Assembly: GCF_000002235.5 (NCBI RefSeq)
Contig: NW_022145599.1
Location: 22,020,155-22,084,154, forward strand
Reading direction: 5' to 3'
Source of the DNA: Strongylocentrotus purpuratus
Taxonomy: Eukaryota; Echinodermata; Echinoidea; Camarodonta; Strongylocentrotidae
Length of the DNA: 64,000 nt
Part shown: one piece after another, positions 1 through 11,392 of the stretch
Position numbering within the stretch: position 1 is the stretch's first letter
Layout: every line of letters begins with the position of its first letter
Program-made: the position numbers and the translations under genes
Notes under the pieces: model-generated
The model's database searches: none
What the model saw: the letters and a program-made list of their open reading frames with translations, nothing else
What the model was told of the DNA's origin: nothing

Positions 1-811
1 TTTCAAGTACCTCGAAATCCGGTTGCATTTTGTGTTACAGGATATTATCATATTTTTCATGGAATACATGTTAAGTTTGGTTTCCTATGGAGCATCTCAA
101 CTTTCAGCAATATCACTTTCACTTCGTAATTGGCGTGTTTTCCTGACTGACAACATTGCGAAGTTGGAAATCATTCATGAAAGATCAACCAATCAGATAT
201 CGCGAAGAAATGGGTTAATGTTTCATATATTGCTATGTAGTACCACCATTTATTAATTTTCAACAAAGTTGCAATTGGATGAATACAAGACGACTGTTCA
301 AAAAGTTGCTGATGAAATCACGTTTTATCTATATTCCCTTGTCCGGCTTCTTGGCTCAGTGATTGTTGGTTTTGTGGATCATTTTCGTCTCAAGTATTAT
401 CACCAAATCTAGACTTCTCCTTCACGATCGACTTTCTCGGATTACGTGACTCCTTTAATCAATGGTGAGCTTCATTTTGACATTAAGACCATCAATGCAT
501 TTGATATGCACTAATTATCCGTATGTACTCCAGTGTATGGTTGTAATAACTTGTTCCACTTTTAGCTATATCGTTATATAACACAGCACAGATATCAAAT
601 TGAATTGAATTTGTCTTCTGCAAAACATACGCACCGAATTTCATTTCAACGGTACCTCAAACACAAAATCTAACATTTTCTTGAACGTATACACAATATC
701 ATAAAACTGATAAAAATGTTGACATCAAAACAAAATGTAACCGATAACACACTATTAAAAAATAATCATCAATAAATCACAATAAGCGTTCACTTGATAG
801 CTTCATAGCCC

Positions 812-825
812 GGGGGGGGGGGGGG
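812..825. repeat. Poly(G) tract followed by GATGAT repeats
   Basis: Fourteen G residues, then a degenerate (GATGAT)n stretch at 855-895. The unit 2 copy is at 29,103-29,115 with a slightly different G count, as expected for slippage. Confidence 0.85.
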
Positions 826-1002
826 AGTGGATGATTACAAGAATAAAAAGGAACGATGATGGTGATGATGATGTTGATGATAATGATGATGAGAATGAAA
901 ATGAACACATGTTGATGTGAGTACGTCTAACACATAAAAACGTATAGTATAAAAGAGTTATACAATAAAGTGATTGGTGTTTATAGAAACTTGGAAAGAA
1001 CA

Positions 1003-1085
1003 TTTCATTTCATTTTCTTTTCATTTCATTTCATTTTTATTTCATTTCATTTCATTTATTTTCATTTCATTTCATTTATTTTCAT
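1003..1085. repeat. TTTCA pentanucleotide microsatellite
   Basis: Imperfect (TTTCA)n / (TTTCATTTTA) tract. It recurs at the same place in unit 2 (about 29,290-29,375). Open frames across it are low-complexity and not genes. Confidence 0.9.
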
Positions 1086-2269
1086 ATTTCTCATGTGACA
1101 TATACATCTCAAAACAAAGTACAAATTGTTTTGTGTGTGATAGAATAACAATCAATAATACATGATAAATAACATAAAGATAAGTGGTCGATATAGAGTA
1201 CTGATTTAACTGAGAGAAATATGATGGGACCTACATGAAAGCAAGCTTGTAAAGCTGTAAGCCCCAGTGAAATAATTTGTGGTTATGAATGGAAGACGGA
1301 TATAAATTGTGACCAATCCAAATAAATCAAACAATAAAAAGGGGAGAAAACATGCGGTGATGCTGTTTATATTTAATCAGCACCGGAAAAAGATCAAACA
1401 ATGTACCCTGACATAAATGCTTTCTTCGTACTGAATTTGAATGAATTTAAGGTTTTACATGTTTCAATTGAGTCTGGGAGTACATTCCATAGATCTGGAC
1501 CATGAAGTCTTATTTTTCACCTTTTCACCTCTATGATAAAAACCGACAGCAAGTAAAATGTGTACTCTTTATTCATTATGGGATGAAAATGTAGACTAAC
1601 ATGTTTATTTGAGTGTATTGTATATGTGGTTAGTTCGTATGACAAATTTCAAGTGTGACAATCAACAGTTTGTTCAAATGGTCGACGAAAGGGAGAAAGG
1701 GTCTATACCCCCCCCCAAAAAAAAAGTGGACACTATTTATAATAAGATTTTTTTTTAATGAGTCTCTGAGAGACGATTTAAACAAAATTGGGGCATCTGG
1801 TAATTCAATTGTTTATGACCGTTTCCATCCTGTATAGTCAAATCAAACTATAAGAAAAACAATTATCAAAGAAGACGAAAGACTTGATGCATGGCTGATC
1901 GTCAACGAAACGGAGTTAAGTCTTTTGTCAACTCTGTTTGTTGCTACGGTAGGCAGCCAGTGAAAGCGAACTCGTCTAATCAAATTATGGAATTGTACGC
2001 ATTACTTAAAAAAAAACAGAACTTTGTTATTCCTGGCTCATCTTTCCTGATTGAGGTGTCATATGGCGGATTCATCAAGAGGACACCCATGACTTTTTAA
2101 AGCTTTCCTACCAACTGCGTATTTCGAATTAAGGAAAAAAGGCTGCTTCTGAATCTTTGGGAAATAGTCCATCATTCGTAATACAGATTTGATTTATCGT
2201 TTCCAACTCTTTATAATGAAATAAATCGAGCCACGAAGGCGCTAGACTCTAAATTGTTGTTTAAGTTAG

Positions 2270-2559
2270 GTGAGAAGATAATTATGATACTTTAAAAAAC
2301 TTTCTTGAACAATTCTTTAATTTGTCCTAGCTTGAAAATATGCGTTCACCATGTGCATTACATTTGCAATTGATGATTCATAAGTGAAAAAAAATCAGTC
2401 ACAGGGAACTGTCCACAACGTTAAACGAAGTAATTTTCAAATATTGCATGGAAACATGTGGTTCACCTAAATACCATGACAATTTGACAGAAAGTAAATT
2501 GATATCCTTTAAGCTCTGTGTAACTGGTATTCGTTCTTTCCTTTGTAAATTCATTTCAG
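2270..2559 (+). other. Putative 5'UTR intron of receptor 1
   Basis: The 3' end is a plausible acceptor: a T-rich run ending TTCATTTCAG with AG at 2,558-2,559, 30 nt before the conserved ATG at 2,589. The best donor candidate is AG|GTGAGA at 2,270. Another weak one is near 1,949. The acceptor is supported by the same arrangement in the other four receptors; the donor is a guess. Confidence 0.4.
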
Positions 2560-2588
2560 AAAACCTTTTAGCTGATCACAGGTTAAAT

Positions 2589-3844
2589 ATGGCAGGTGAA
2601 AGCACCCTTCCTACGTCGGCATTTGATCCAACAAACGGCAGTCTTACAGGCGGTTATTATGATAATCAGTCTTTAGGCGTCGTCCAAAGTGTTGCTCTCT
2701 TAATCATCTCTCTTATGATATGCATCACAGGAATCATCGGAAACTCCATCGTGATCCTCGCCATTGTTCTCTCTCGCAAGCTCAGATCGACCCTCAACTG
2801 GTTTATCCTGAACCTTGCATGTGCCGATCTGTTGACGTCGATCTGCATTCCCTTTCAACTTGCATTTTCGCACAGTCCGAATGACTGGACCTTTTACTTG
2901 TCGGTATTTTTCATGTGGGCCTGTGTTGGCGTAAGCCTTACAACCCATGCTTTCCTTGGCTTCACCAGTTGGTATCGCGTCACGAGAAACCAAGAAAAAT
3001 TCAAGAACTTTACAAGGCTCGAAATTTATGCCTTATGATTGCTTTCACGTGGGTTTTTAACTTCTCTTCGGTGTGCGTAATTGCCAGAATAGATGATGAA
3101 AAAGTTGTCTTTGCCGTAGCCTTTTGGGTCTTCGGGCATTTTGCAATTGTTGTCACTGTGTACCTAAAACTATGGAGGTTCATTGCACACCTAGCAGAGA
3201 AGACGAAGCCAACGAAGAAAGTCGACGAAAAGATACAAAATGCAATATGCATGGACACATTATGCCCCGATGAAAACCAAGTTACCCAACAAGGTGGTTT
3301 GGTCATTGAGAATACTGTTTTGAGGGCATCTCATTCGTCCGAGCAATTAGGAAGCCAGACCTGCGACAAATCAAAAGGTGAAAGACTCAAATCTGGTCAG
3401 CCGGAGAACCACATGCAGGATGCGAAGACTTTGACTGTATCCCCATCTCTGGAGGAGATAGAAAGCACAAGTGGCGGATCTGACCTAAGAGCGAAAGAAG
3501 TACCAGAACGTGTCGAGGGATCGGAAACCAAATTACCTGTCAAGAAACAGACAGAACCTAAAATTGACAAGAAGCTTCTTGCTGTTACCAAGAATCTGTT
3601 GGTAATTCTCGTTGCTTTTGTCATTTGCTTCATTCCTTACGCTGTGACCATATGTTTACCGATATCTTCCAGCGCACATTTCTGGCTTTTGGTCCTTCTA
3701 TTGTCGAATAGTTGTATTAATCCCATCATCTACGCCAGAAGGATTCGTGCCTTTAGGGAAGTGATGGTTTGCATCATAAGATGTAGGCTTGGGAGCATTC
3801 CCATGCCAATCGACTTGGTAAGGAAAATGAGAACCACTCGCTGA
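2589..3844 (+). pseudogene. Receptor 1: class A GPCR, frameshifted by one base
   Basis: Seven-transmembrane receptor of the rhodopsin class, probably a plasma-membrane chemosensory-type receptor of unknown ligand. Motifs seen: GN in TM1, NLACADLL in TM2, SWY in place of DRY at the end of TM3, FVICFIPY in TM6, NPIIY in TM7 and a short conserved tail with RCRLGSIPMPI. Compared with receptor 2, one A is missing in an A-run at about 3,005-3,007, just after TM3. This moves the frame and stops translation at 3,036-3,038. The rest, TM4 to the C-terminus, is intact in the second frame to the stop at 3,842-3,844. The reading frame is open further upstream, to an ATG at 2,448, but 2,589 is chosen because its Met-Ala-x-x-Ser-Thr-Leu start is shared by the family and follows a 3' splice site. 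A lone indel in an A-run could be a true mutation or a sequence error. Confidence 0.85.
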
Positions 3845-4212
3845 AAGAAATAACTTGCAATCGGTCGGTGAAACTTAAAACAAGGACAAAACCCTACTGG
3901 AGACAAGTTCCATATTAATTATCGGCAGCCAATTTATTCTGAAAAAAAAGAAACAATGTTTGTTCTAGTTTTTTTGGATGACTAATAATAATATATTATA
4001 ATAGTTCAGTAATATTTTCCTAATATGTAATTATGATATATTTTAGTCTTATACATTGTGAAATTGTGAACAATGAATTATGTTGTATTTATGTTGGTTT
4101 ATCAAATGATGATAGTCTTTCTTATGATTATGTTGCAGTTTGTATAAACTAGGAGTATTAAAAATGCTTTGCTTCTATGTTATGTATACGAAAAGGAATG
4201 GGAGTTTTGAGA

Positions 4213-4218
4213 AATAAA
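4213..4218 (+). terminator. Poly(A) signal AATAAA for receptor 1
   Basis: AATAAA lies about 370 nt after the receptor stop. The same block with AATAAA is present after receptor 2 at 33,639-33,644. It is the first canonical hexamer downstream. Its use is inferred. Confidence 0.45.
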
Positions 4219-4255
4219 TTCATTGAATACAAACAAAATTAAACAATCCTTCAAT

Positions 4256-4352
4256 GTGTACCGAAGCATGTAAATTAGAGGTGCCGTGGTATGGTAATTC
4301 ATTCACTAGACTCTCAGTCCCAAGGTCCATCCAGGTGTTAAAGGGTACCTGG
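4256..4352 (+). repeat. tRNA-derived SINE, internally deleted
   Basis: Shares GGTGCCGTGGTATGG, the ACTAGACTCTCAG stretch and the GGGTACCTGG block with the fuller copy at 33,672. It lacks about 48 bp containing the B box. It is interrupted on its right by the foldback element at 4,357 and resumes at about 5,165 to 5,215. Confidence 0.65.
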
Positions 4353-4356
4353 CAAT

Positions 4357-5164
4357 ACACCAGTTTACGGTTGTATCAGTGCGCATGCGCAGACATGGGC
4401 GCCATTTTAAAAGGCGAGTAAACAAAGCCAATGACCTAGAGGTCATGTATTTATGCGTAAATTAAGATTGCGCCCATGCAAATTATGATGAAATCACTGC
4501 CTGCGCGCACATCATCATTTGCATAGGCGCAATCTTAATTTACGCATAAATACCACTGACCTCTAGGTCATACACCAGTTTACAGTTGTGTGCGCCATTT
4601 TAAACAAGGCCAATGACCTAGAGGTCATGTATTTATGCGTAAATTAAGATTGCGCCCATGCAAATTATGATGATATCACTGCCTGCGCGCTGCGTTGTGC
4701 GCGCATATCATCATTTGCATGGGCGCAATCTTAATTTACGCATAAATACCAGAGGTCAGAGGTTATTGGCCCCAATTTTTGGGCCAATAACCTCTGACCT
4801 CTGTCTGCGCATGCGCACTGATACAACTGTAAACTGGTGTATTGGCTTTGTTTACTCGCCAATTAAAATGGCGCACACAACCGTATACTGGTGTATACCA
4901 GTTTACAGTTGTGTGCGCCATTTTAAACAAAGCTAATGACCTAGGAGTCATGTATTTATGCGTAAATTAAGATTGCGCCCATGCAAATAATGATGACATC
5001 ACTGCCTGCGCGCTGCGTTGTGCGCGCACATCATCATTTGCATGGGCGCAATTTTAATTTACGCATAAATACCAGAGGTCAGAGGTTATTGGCCCCAATT
5101 TTGGGGCCAATGACCCGAGGTCAACTGTCTGCGCATGCGCACTGATACAACTGTAAACTGGTGT
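4357..5164. mobile_element. Foldback / MITE-like element, about 808 bp
   Basis: Terminal inverted repeats ACACCAGTTTAC...GTAAACTGGTGT. Inside are three long hairpins, each with arms containing ATTTATGCGTAAATTAAGA, at about 4,430-4,575, 4,610-4,760 and 4,935-5,085. There is no coding potential. The matching place in unit 2 (33,800-33,815) is uninterrupted, so this is a real insertion. Removing the element plus one AT restores a sequence of the same length as the empty site, so a 2-bp AT duplication is possible. Confidence 0.8.
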
Positions 5165-5169
5165 ATTGC

Positions 5170-6350
5170 TGGAAGCAATAATAGCTTCAGGGAAAGAGCG
5201 GTATTAATACTGATAAATACTGTATTACTAATCAGTATACATCATTTTCTTAAGGTCCTTTGATATATTATATCCAGTGGAGTATCCAGCATTATACATG
5301 TAGAATGGAGCAAGTGTTTACCCTCTAAAAGATAAAAAAATAAATTGTAATATACCTTTTTATGACACGGGGTGTCGGTTAGAATTCAGAAGGAAAATAA
5401 AAAGTTTCAATATGGGCGATCACACTCCCTATGGTAAGGTTTGCCTGAGCCACACTAGGCTGCCATTGGCGGTAGAGGTAAAATAATTATTAATCAATGT
5501 TCTGAATATGCCAATAATTCATGTGTGTATTTACAATTTGTATTTGTATGATATCTTAATCTTAGAATTAGATATTAGTGTTTTTGTATAGATATAAGTA
5601 AATATGTACACGTCAATAATATCAATGAACAAAAAAGATTGTATTATGAATGTATATTTTATTTATTCACGGTTAAAAAACAAAATACAATAATTATGCC
5701 CGCATTAAGCAAATACTGTTTTTCAGCGAGGCCGCGATTACATAAAATTCGAACAATAGAATATAAGACAATGAAAATACAATTTACAAACAAATATTAT
5801 TAATTACCAATAATTTTTGTGTGTATTTACAATTTGAATTTGTATGTTATCTTAAATGTATTAGGTATCTTAGAGTTAGACATAATTATTTTGTATAGAT
5901 ATAAGTAAATATGTACACGTCAATCATGTCAACGGACACAAATGATTGTAATCGTGTACTGTATAATAACGTACTTTGCACAACTTTCATCTCATATTAT
6001 CGAATACAAAAAGAGATTATAAAACATATCATAGTGTACTCGTGTACTGTTTAATAATGTATTTTGCACAACTTTCATATCATATTATTGAATACAAAAA
6101 AAGATGATAAAACATATCATACTAAATAAGTATACTAAGTCTAGTGAATAATTTGTGGGGTGAGATTTTGATGAGAAGTGGAAACACCACTGCAGATAGA
6201 TAATTGTGTATAGTATTATGGTTGGTTGTCAGTTTGTTTGTATTACTTAACTACTAAGAGAGTATGGGCATGATTGTAAGTATTAAAGCTCCCATGCAGT
6301 GACCAATGCTGCGGCTGTAAGTCCCTTTAGAGGTCCTTGGTAATGATTGC
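5170..6350. other. AT-rich stretch without genes
   Basis: Conserved with 33,840-34,880 and more loosely with 49,510-49,920. It holds an internal imperfect duplication: a block around AAATATGTACACGTCAAT occurs at about 5,500-5,640 and again at 5,815-5,960. A shorter repeated block lies at 5,945-6,030 and 6,035-6,120. No gene, tRNA or promoter signal seen. Confidence 0.6.
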
Positions 6351-6351
6351 T

Positions 6352-6420
6352 GCCCTACCAAAGGGCACTGGGACATTGACTTGGTATCGAACCTGGGACC
6401 GTTTGTGCACTCTCTGATTG
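6352..6420 (-). repeat. tRNA-derived SINE fragment
   Basis: Read on the minus strand it has a B box (GGTTCGATACC) followed by CAAGTCAATGTCCCAGTGCCC, the same body found in the SINE copies at 7,419 and 34,876. The 5' part with the A box is missing. Confidence 0.6.
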
Positions 6421-6644
6421 GAATTATAATTACTAAAGATGCAACACATGATACGAAAGAAGATTGATGATGGTGATTATGACCATTATTCATTCTTTTG
6501 GTCATTGACTTCGATGAGTGCAAGACAAAGAATTTAAGTATTTCTGTATTCGTTGCTATTTGATTATAGAATAAAGGAATTTAGGAATTAAACAAAAAAA
6601 GATAGCGTGAGGTAGAAAAGGAAGCGCACTAAAACATTTGAGAA

Positions 6645-6800
6645 GGTGCAATGGCTCAGGGGCAGAGCAGTGCATGGTCTTGTAACCGGGAGGTCCCTGG
6701 ATCGAGACCAAGTCGATGCGCTAGTGCCCTGGGTAAGGCATTAATACTCTTACCAAGTCCGTCGGATATGACTTAAAGCCGTCGGTCCCCTATTTATTTG
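6645..6800 (+). repeat. tRNA-derived SINE
   Basis: A-box-like ATGGCTCAGGGGCAGAG and a degraded B box (GGATCGAGACC) spaced as in a tRNA, then CCAAGTCGATGCG and a non-tRNA body ending in CCTATTTATTTG. It is not a functional tRNA: no acceptor stem pairs and related copies occur at 7,840 and 11,393. Confidence 0.75.
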
Positions 6801-7418
6801 TTTAGAAGCCTACAATGCTTTCTTAGCAGTCAGGTATATTTGGAAGGGTTGAAGGAGAAAAAACTTGCACACTATCACGTAAATGTGGAAACTTTAGGGA
6901 ATCAAGTTATGTTAAGATTATGTTCTGCGTATAAAATTAAGAATGCAAGCAACATACTTGAATTAGACATCTGGGTAGAAGAAAATATGAAGTGAATGAA
7001 ATATTTAAAATTTGTACTTGCGCTTAAATGTAAGATTATACTTAATAAAATTATTAAATTCGTAGTAATTTCTTGGTAGTATCTTTGTAATCTCTGTGGT
7101 AGTCTCCTTCTGTTCGTTCTTTGTTTACCCCGCTTTTAAACAAAAATATTCATGAGTATGAATGAACCTATATACACTAACTTTTTGTACCAAAGTTTCT
7201 CTTGACGACTGAAAAGCTTGTCGGGCCTGCCCGACATGTCAACGCCTAGTGCATGCAAAGTGAATTTCATCCATAGAGATGCCATTTTGCTACTTAATCA
7301 AATAGTTGGTAACCAAGGGTTCGTAAGGAGGGGGGCGGGGAACATGCATGAATTGAAATACACGATTAAACGGGTCTAACGATTAGGGTACAGGAAGGAA
7401 AGATCTCAAAAAGTAGGG

Positions 7419-7525
7419 CCTTGGTAATGAATGCTGCCCTACCGAAGGGCACTGGGACATCGACTTGGTATTGAACCCGGGACCTTCCGGTTTCGAGACC
7501 TCTACTCACCACTTGGCCATGTTAT
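7419..7525 (-). repeat. tRNA-derived SINE, reverse strand
   Basis: On the minus strand: A box TGGCCAAGTGG, then B box GGTTCAATACC and the CAAGTCGATGTCCCAGTGCCC-type body. Same family and orientation as 34,876-34,975. It marks the start of the second copy of a local duplication. Confidence 0.7.
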
Positions 7526-7673
7526 CATAGTGTTATTATAACTTTTTTGTTTTGTGCACTCTCTAGCTGGAAGTATAATTACGGATGATGATTATTATTC
7601 ATTATTTTGTTCACTGACTCCGGTGAGTACAAGACGAGGAAATTTCGTATTTCTGTATTCGTTGCAATTCGCT

Positions 7674-7756
7674 GTTTTCACGAAGTGACGGTAGTGACAA
7701 AAAATTGCATTCACTTTGCGTGACGATTTTCCTCACTACCGTCACTTCGTGAAAAC
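7674..7756. mobile_element. 83-bp hairpin MITE
   Basis: Near-perfect inverted repeat. It begins GTTTTCACGAAGTGACGG and ends with its complement, with an internal AT-rich loop. The same 83-bp element recurs in inverted orientation at 46,757-46,839 in unrelated flanking DNA. It is absent from the equivalent place in unit 2. Confidence 0.75.
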
Positions 7757-7839
7757 GGGGACGAGTTATTATAGACTAAAGGACTAAAGGAAAAAAGGCA
7801 GCGTGAGGTAGAAAAGAAAGCGAAGTTCAATATTTAAGG

Positions 7840-7984
7840 AGGCATAATGGCTCAGTGGCAGAGCAGTGGTCTCGTAACTGGGAGGTCCCTGGTTCGAAAC
7901 CAAGTCGATGCGATAGTGGCCTGGGTAAGGTATTAATACTCTTAAAAGTCCCTCGGAGATGTCTTAATGCCGTCGCACGGTGGG
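7840..7984 (+). repeat. tRNA-derived SINE, best preserved copy
   Basis: A box TGGCTCAGTGG and B box GGTTCGAAACC in tRNA spacing, followed by CAAGTCGATGCGATAG and a body ending near GCCGTCGCACGG. The 3' end is displaced to 9,486-9,530 by the foldback element inserted at 7,985. It is not counted as a tRNA gene because no cloverleaf acceptor stem is visible. Confidence 0.75.
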
Positions 7985-9485
7985 CCATGGAGGAACCAAA
8001 GTGATTAAAAAAAAATCCAGAGGAAATGTTTGGATTTCCGCTTAAATTTTATTACCAACATTTTCTCTGATGTCTAAGCTTTAAGTTGATACCAGATTTG
8101 GTTGCCCGATTGCGCATATTTTTTTTACACAACTGTTTAGCCACTTTAGTCAAATATACTGTGCAAACGACTAGAGATAGAGTCTAGCATTACCCTTAGC
8201 AGTTTTGTTCGATTGCTAGAGCTGTACATGTGTACATACTACATACTCGTTATTTGTTTCGGATTAAATCTATCCTCTCTTCTCTTAATTTCATTATGTA
8301 TTTCTGTGTTCTCCTTCAATCTACCCTCTTCTCTTTTGTCATGTATTTCTTCTTTTTCTTCAATCTATCCTTTTTTCTCCTTCGTTATAGACCTATATTT
8401 CTTTGATTTTCCTTCAATCTACCCCCCAGTTCTCCTTCGTTATGTATTTCTTTGTTTCTCCTTCAATCTATCCTTTTCTCCTTCGTCATCTATCTGATAG
8501 ATTCCCTTCCTCCTTGTATTCCCTGTTTTAGTCTACATCTATGATCCTCTTAGCTCTTCAATTATGTATTTCTATGTGTTTCCTTTGACTTATCCTCTTC
8601 TCTTTCCTTATATGTATTTTCTTGTTTTCCTTCTCCATATCCTCTCAACTATGTGTTCCCCTTTCTATCATCTTCCCTTCCCTGGGTGTACGTGCTTGCG
8701 CTTGCACATAAGTGCGCTGACGACTTAGACTCTTTTACCAGAGCACTTCTTGGACATTTTTCGCGAAAATGGCTAAACAGTTGTGTAAAAAAAATATGCG
8801 CCTCCTCTGCCCGTTATTATGTTAGAGCCGTTTTCCTTGCAACATTGCCCCGAAAAATGTGTTTATTTTGGTCCGCGGTGTCACAAGTGTCACGCACTCG
8901 CACGCGCCGTGATTTATGACCGCGAATCCTTCACGATTCAGCCGCGGACCAAAATAAACACATTTTTCGGGGCAATGTTTCAAGGAAAATAGGCTTCAAC
9001 ATAATAACGGGCAAAATCGGGCAGCCAAATCTGGTATCAACTTTAAACTTAGACATCAGAAGAATTGTTGGTAATACAATTTTAGCGGAAATCCCTGGGA
9101 ATCCTCTGGATTTATAAAAAATATGGAAAGTTAGTCCATTTTCAGTGAATTACCCTATAATATATTAAGAAGATTGTGTTTCTATCGATTTTAACCCATT
9201 GATGCAGAGAAATGAACTATCAGGAGTATGTGCGAGAAATTTCATATCAATAACTTAAAAAGTTCATGTTAAATTGAAAGATTTATAAAATAAGTCACTT
9301 TTGCACTGAAACTGTGAATATGTAAGATTTTGTTGTTTGAAGGAGTAAATAACCATTATTGTGCACACCGGAATTAAATATTTTACTAAGGTATTCTTCA
9401 ATGTATTATATTTCAACTGGGCAAGAACAAAATATATAAATAAATCACCCAAAAAGAGTTTTGGTGCACTTTGGTTCCTCCCTGG
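7985..9485. mobile_element. Composite foldback element, about 1.5 kb
   Basis: Outer inverted ends of 19 bp, CCA(T/G)GGAGGAACCAAAGTG, lie at 7,985 and 9,485. Longer inner arms of about 100 bp lie at 8,017-8,120 and 9,005-9,110 and share GTTGATACCAGATTTGG. A further hairpin at 8,800-9,010 is centred on CCGCGG and contains GGTCCGCGG / CCGCGGACC. No transposase is encoded. It is inserted inside a SINE. Confidence 0.7.
8240..8690. repeat. Pyrimidine-rich degenerate minisatellite
   Basis: About 50-bp imperfect repeats built from TCTCCTTCGTTATGTATTTC and CCTTCAATCTA blocks, lying in the loop of the composite foldback element. The strand is almost all C and T. Confidence 0.7.
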
Positions 9486-10086
9486 TCATTGTGCATCGGT
9501 CCTCTATTTGCTTACTTAGAAGCCTTCAATGCTTTCTTAGCAGTCAGGTAAGAGGAACAAACAAATACAATATTTTGAGGGGTTGAAGGGGAAAAACTTG
9601 CATACTATCAGCAAGTAAGTGTGGAAACTTTAGGGAATCAAATTAACAAAAGAGTAATAGCCTGGTTAGGATAACATATGTTCTGCGTATGAAATGAAAA
9701 AGAATTAAGGAAAGTATACAATAAAGCAGACATCTTAGAAGAAAATATCAACTGAATGAAATAATTCGAATTTTTACTCGAGAGCTTAAATGTAATATTA
9801 TACTAAATAAAATTCTTAAATTCGTAGTAATTTCTTGATAGTATCTTTGTAATCTCTGTAGTAGTCTTCTTCTGTTCATTCTTTTTTCATCCCGCTTTGA
9901 AGAAAAAAAACATTGATGGGTGTGAATAAACCTGTACACTAATTTTATGAATAATTTTTGTACCAAAGTTTCTCTTGACCACTTAAAAACCTTGTAAGGT
10001 TTTCCTGACTTATCAACGTCTATCGCATGGAAAGTGAATTACATCCATAGAGATGCTATTTTGCATAGCTGGTTAAAGACTCATTT

Positions 10087-11043
10087 TAAACGACTGATGC
10101 GAAAGACTAGTCGACGCACCCTTTCGAGAAAAGCCCCCCCCCCCCCCGCTTTTATCGAAAGGGTGTGTTAAAACGGTACTCCGCTCTCAACGCACCCTTT
10201 CGAGAAAAGCCCCCCCCCCCCCTCTTTTATCGAATGGGTGCGTTGAGCACACCACACCGCGCCGCACCGCACCGCACCCTTTCGATCAACCAATGAGACC
10301 GTTCGTAATATATGCGATGCGAAGACCGGCCACTACTATAGCGCGCACGAACGCGCATCGTATACATATTTCTGGCGCGCAAATATGATCTTCGCATCGC
10401 ATATATTACGAAAGACCTCATTGGTTGATTTAACTACACGACGTTAAATGAATTAACTACACGACGTTAAATCGTTGAGCAGTAATTAATTACAACACGA
10501 CGTAATTATTTAGGTCGTGTGTTAATTCGAATTACGACACTACGTAATTATTTAGGTCGTGTAGTAATTTGAATTGCTACACGACCTTAGTTATTTAACG
10601 TCGTGTAGTTAATTCATTTAACGTCATGACGTTAAATCGTTGGGCAGTAATTCGGAATTACGTCGTGTAGCAATTCGAATTACGACACGACGTAATTATT
10701 TAGGTAGTGTGGCAATTCGAATTACTACATGACGTAATTATTTAGGTAGTGTGGCAATTCGAATTACGACACGACGTATATCCATGTTTTTGACGGTCTC
10801 CTGCTTCCATAACATGGGACTACCCACACACGTGCGCGACACGTGCGATATATTTATCATGTCCAAATAGATATAACAATTTACCAAATATATCAATTAG
10901 TAGGCTTATGCCGAAAGGGTGGGTAGGGTAGCGTCGCGTCGCGTTGACTTGAACGCGACCATACGTCCAAAGCCCCCCCCCCCCCCCCCACCCCAGTTTG
11001 GCCGGAAAGGGTAAGTTGACTAGTCTTCCACATCTGTCGTTTA
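10087..11043. mobile_element. Foldback element with C-rich and palindromic tandem repeats
   Basis: Imperfect inverted ends of about 40 bp, sharing TAAACGAC, GAAGACTAGTC (one mismatch) and ACCCTTTC, at 10,087 and 11,043. Inside are two CACCCTTTCGAGAAAAGCCCC blocks, a second inverted pair at about 10,283-10,325 and 10,390-10,432, and a palindromic tandem array. No protein is encoded. Related AACGCACCCTTTCG sequence continues at 11,149-11,165. Confidence 0.65.
10430..10790. repeat. Tandem palindromic repeats (ACGACGTAATTATTTAGGTCGTG type)
   Basis: Roughly 50-bp degenerate repeats. Each mixes ACACGACGTAATTA with its near complement and GAATTACGACACGACG, so each unit can fold on itself. CpG content is clearly higher than the surrounding DNA. 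Confidence 0.75.
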
Positions 11044-11392
11044 TAATAAAATTTAAGGAATAGAAATTTAAGTCGTTTAAATTCAAATAATCAAAATAGA
11101 AACAGGGCTTTGGACGAATGGTCGCGTTCGACTCGACATGACACTCCCAACGCACCCTTTCGGCCAAATCAGGGGGCTTTGGACGAATGGTCGCGTTCAA
11201 GTCAACGCGCCGCGGTCCCCAACATAAACAATTCCTCTGTACGGCCATGTTTTATGGCTCAAGGCACGGGTACACAGAAGATTTTTTTTTATGTTGGGAA
11301 CCGGGGTAAAGTGCAACAAATTATTGAAAATGTATTGGATTTTCTGTTTATTTATTTATGGAAACTGCCCTCTACCCTAGCCCCCGCTGCGT

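Larger units (their letters stand above)
7419..10075 (+). repeat. Second copy of a local tandem duplication in unit 1
   Basis: 7,419-7,984 plus 9,486-10,075 repeat 6,352-7,418, including both SINEs and the block with TTTCTCTTGACGACT. The copy is split by a 1.5-kb foldback element (7,985-9,485). Unit 2 has only one copy of this segment (about 34,880-35,880), so the duplication happened in unit 1 only. Confidence 0.7.

Noticed and set aside
2448..2588. N-terminal extension of receptors 1 and 2 (47 codons from an upstream ATG)
   Set aside because: It spans a splice acceptor, is not shared by receptors 3-5, has no signal peptide, and the family start lies downstream at 2,589 / 30,879.
2666..3633. 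Antisense frames inside the receptor genes
   Set aside because: They are shadows of the coding strand and recur only where the receptor sequence recurs.
7840..7910. tRNA gene
   Set aside because: A and B boxes are present, but no acceptor stem pairs and diverged dispersed copies exist, so it is a SINE. The same applies to 6,645, 33,672, 46,985 and 53,270.
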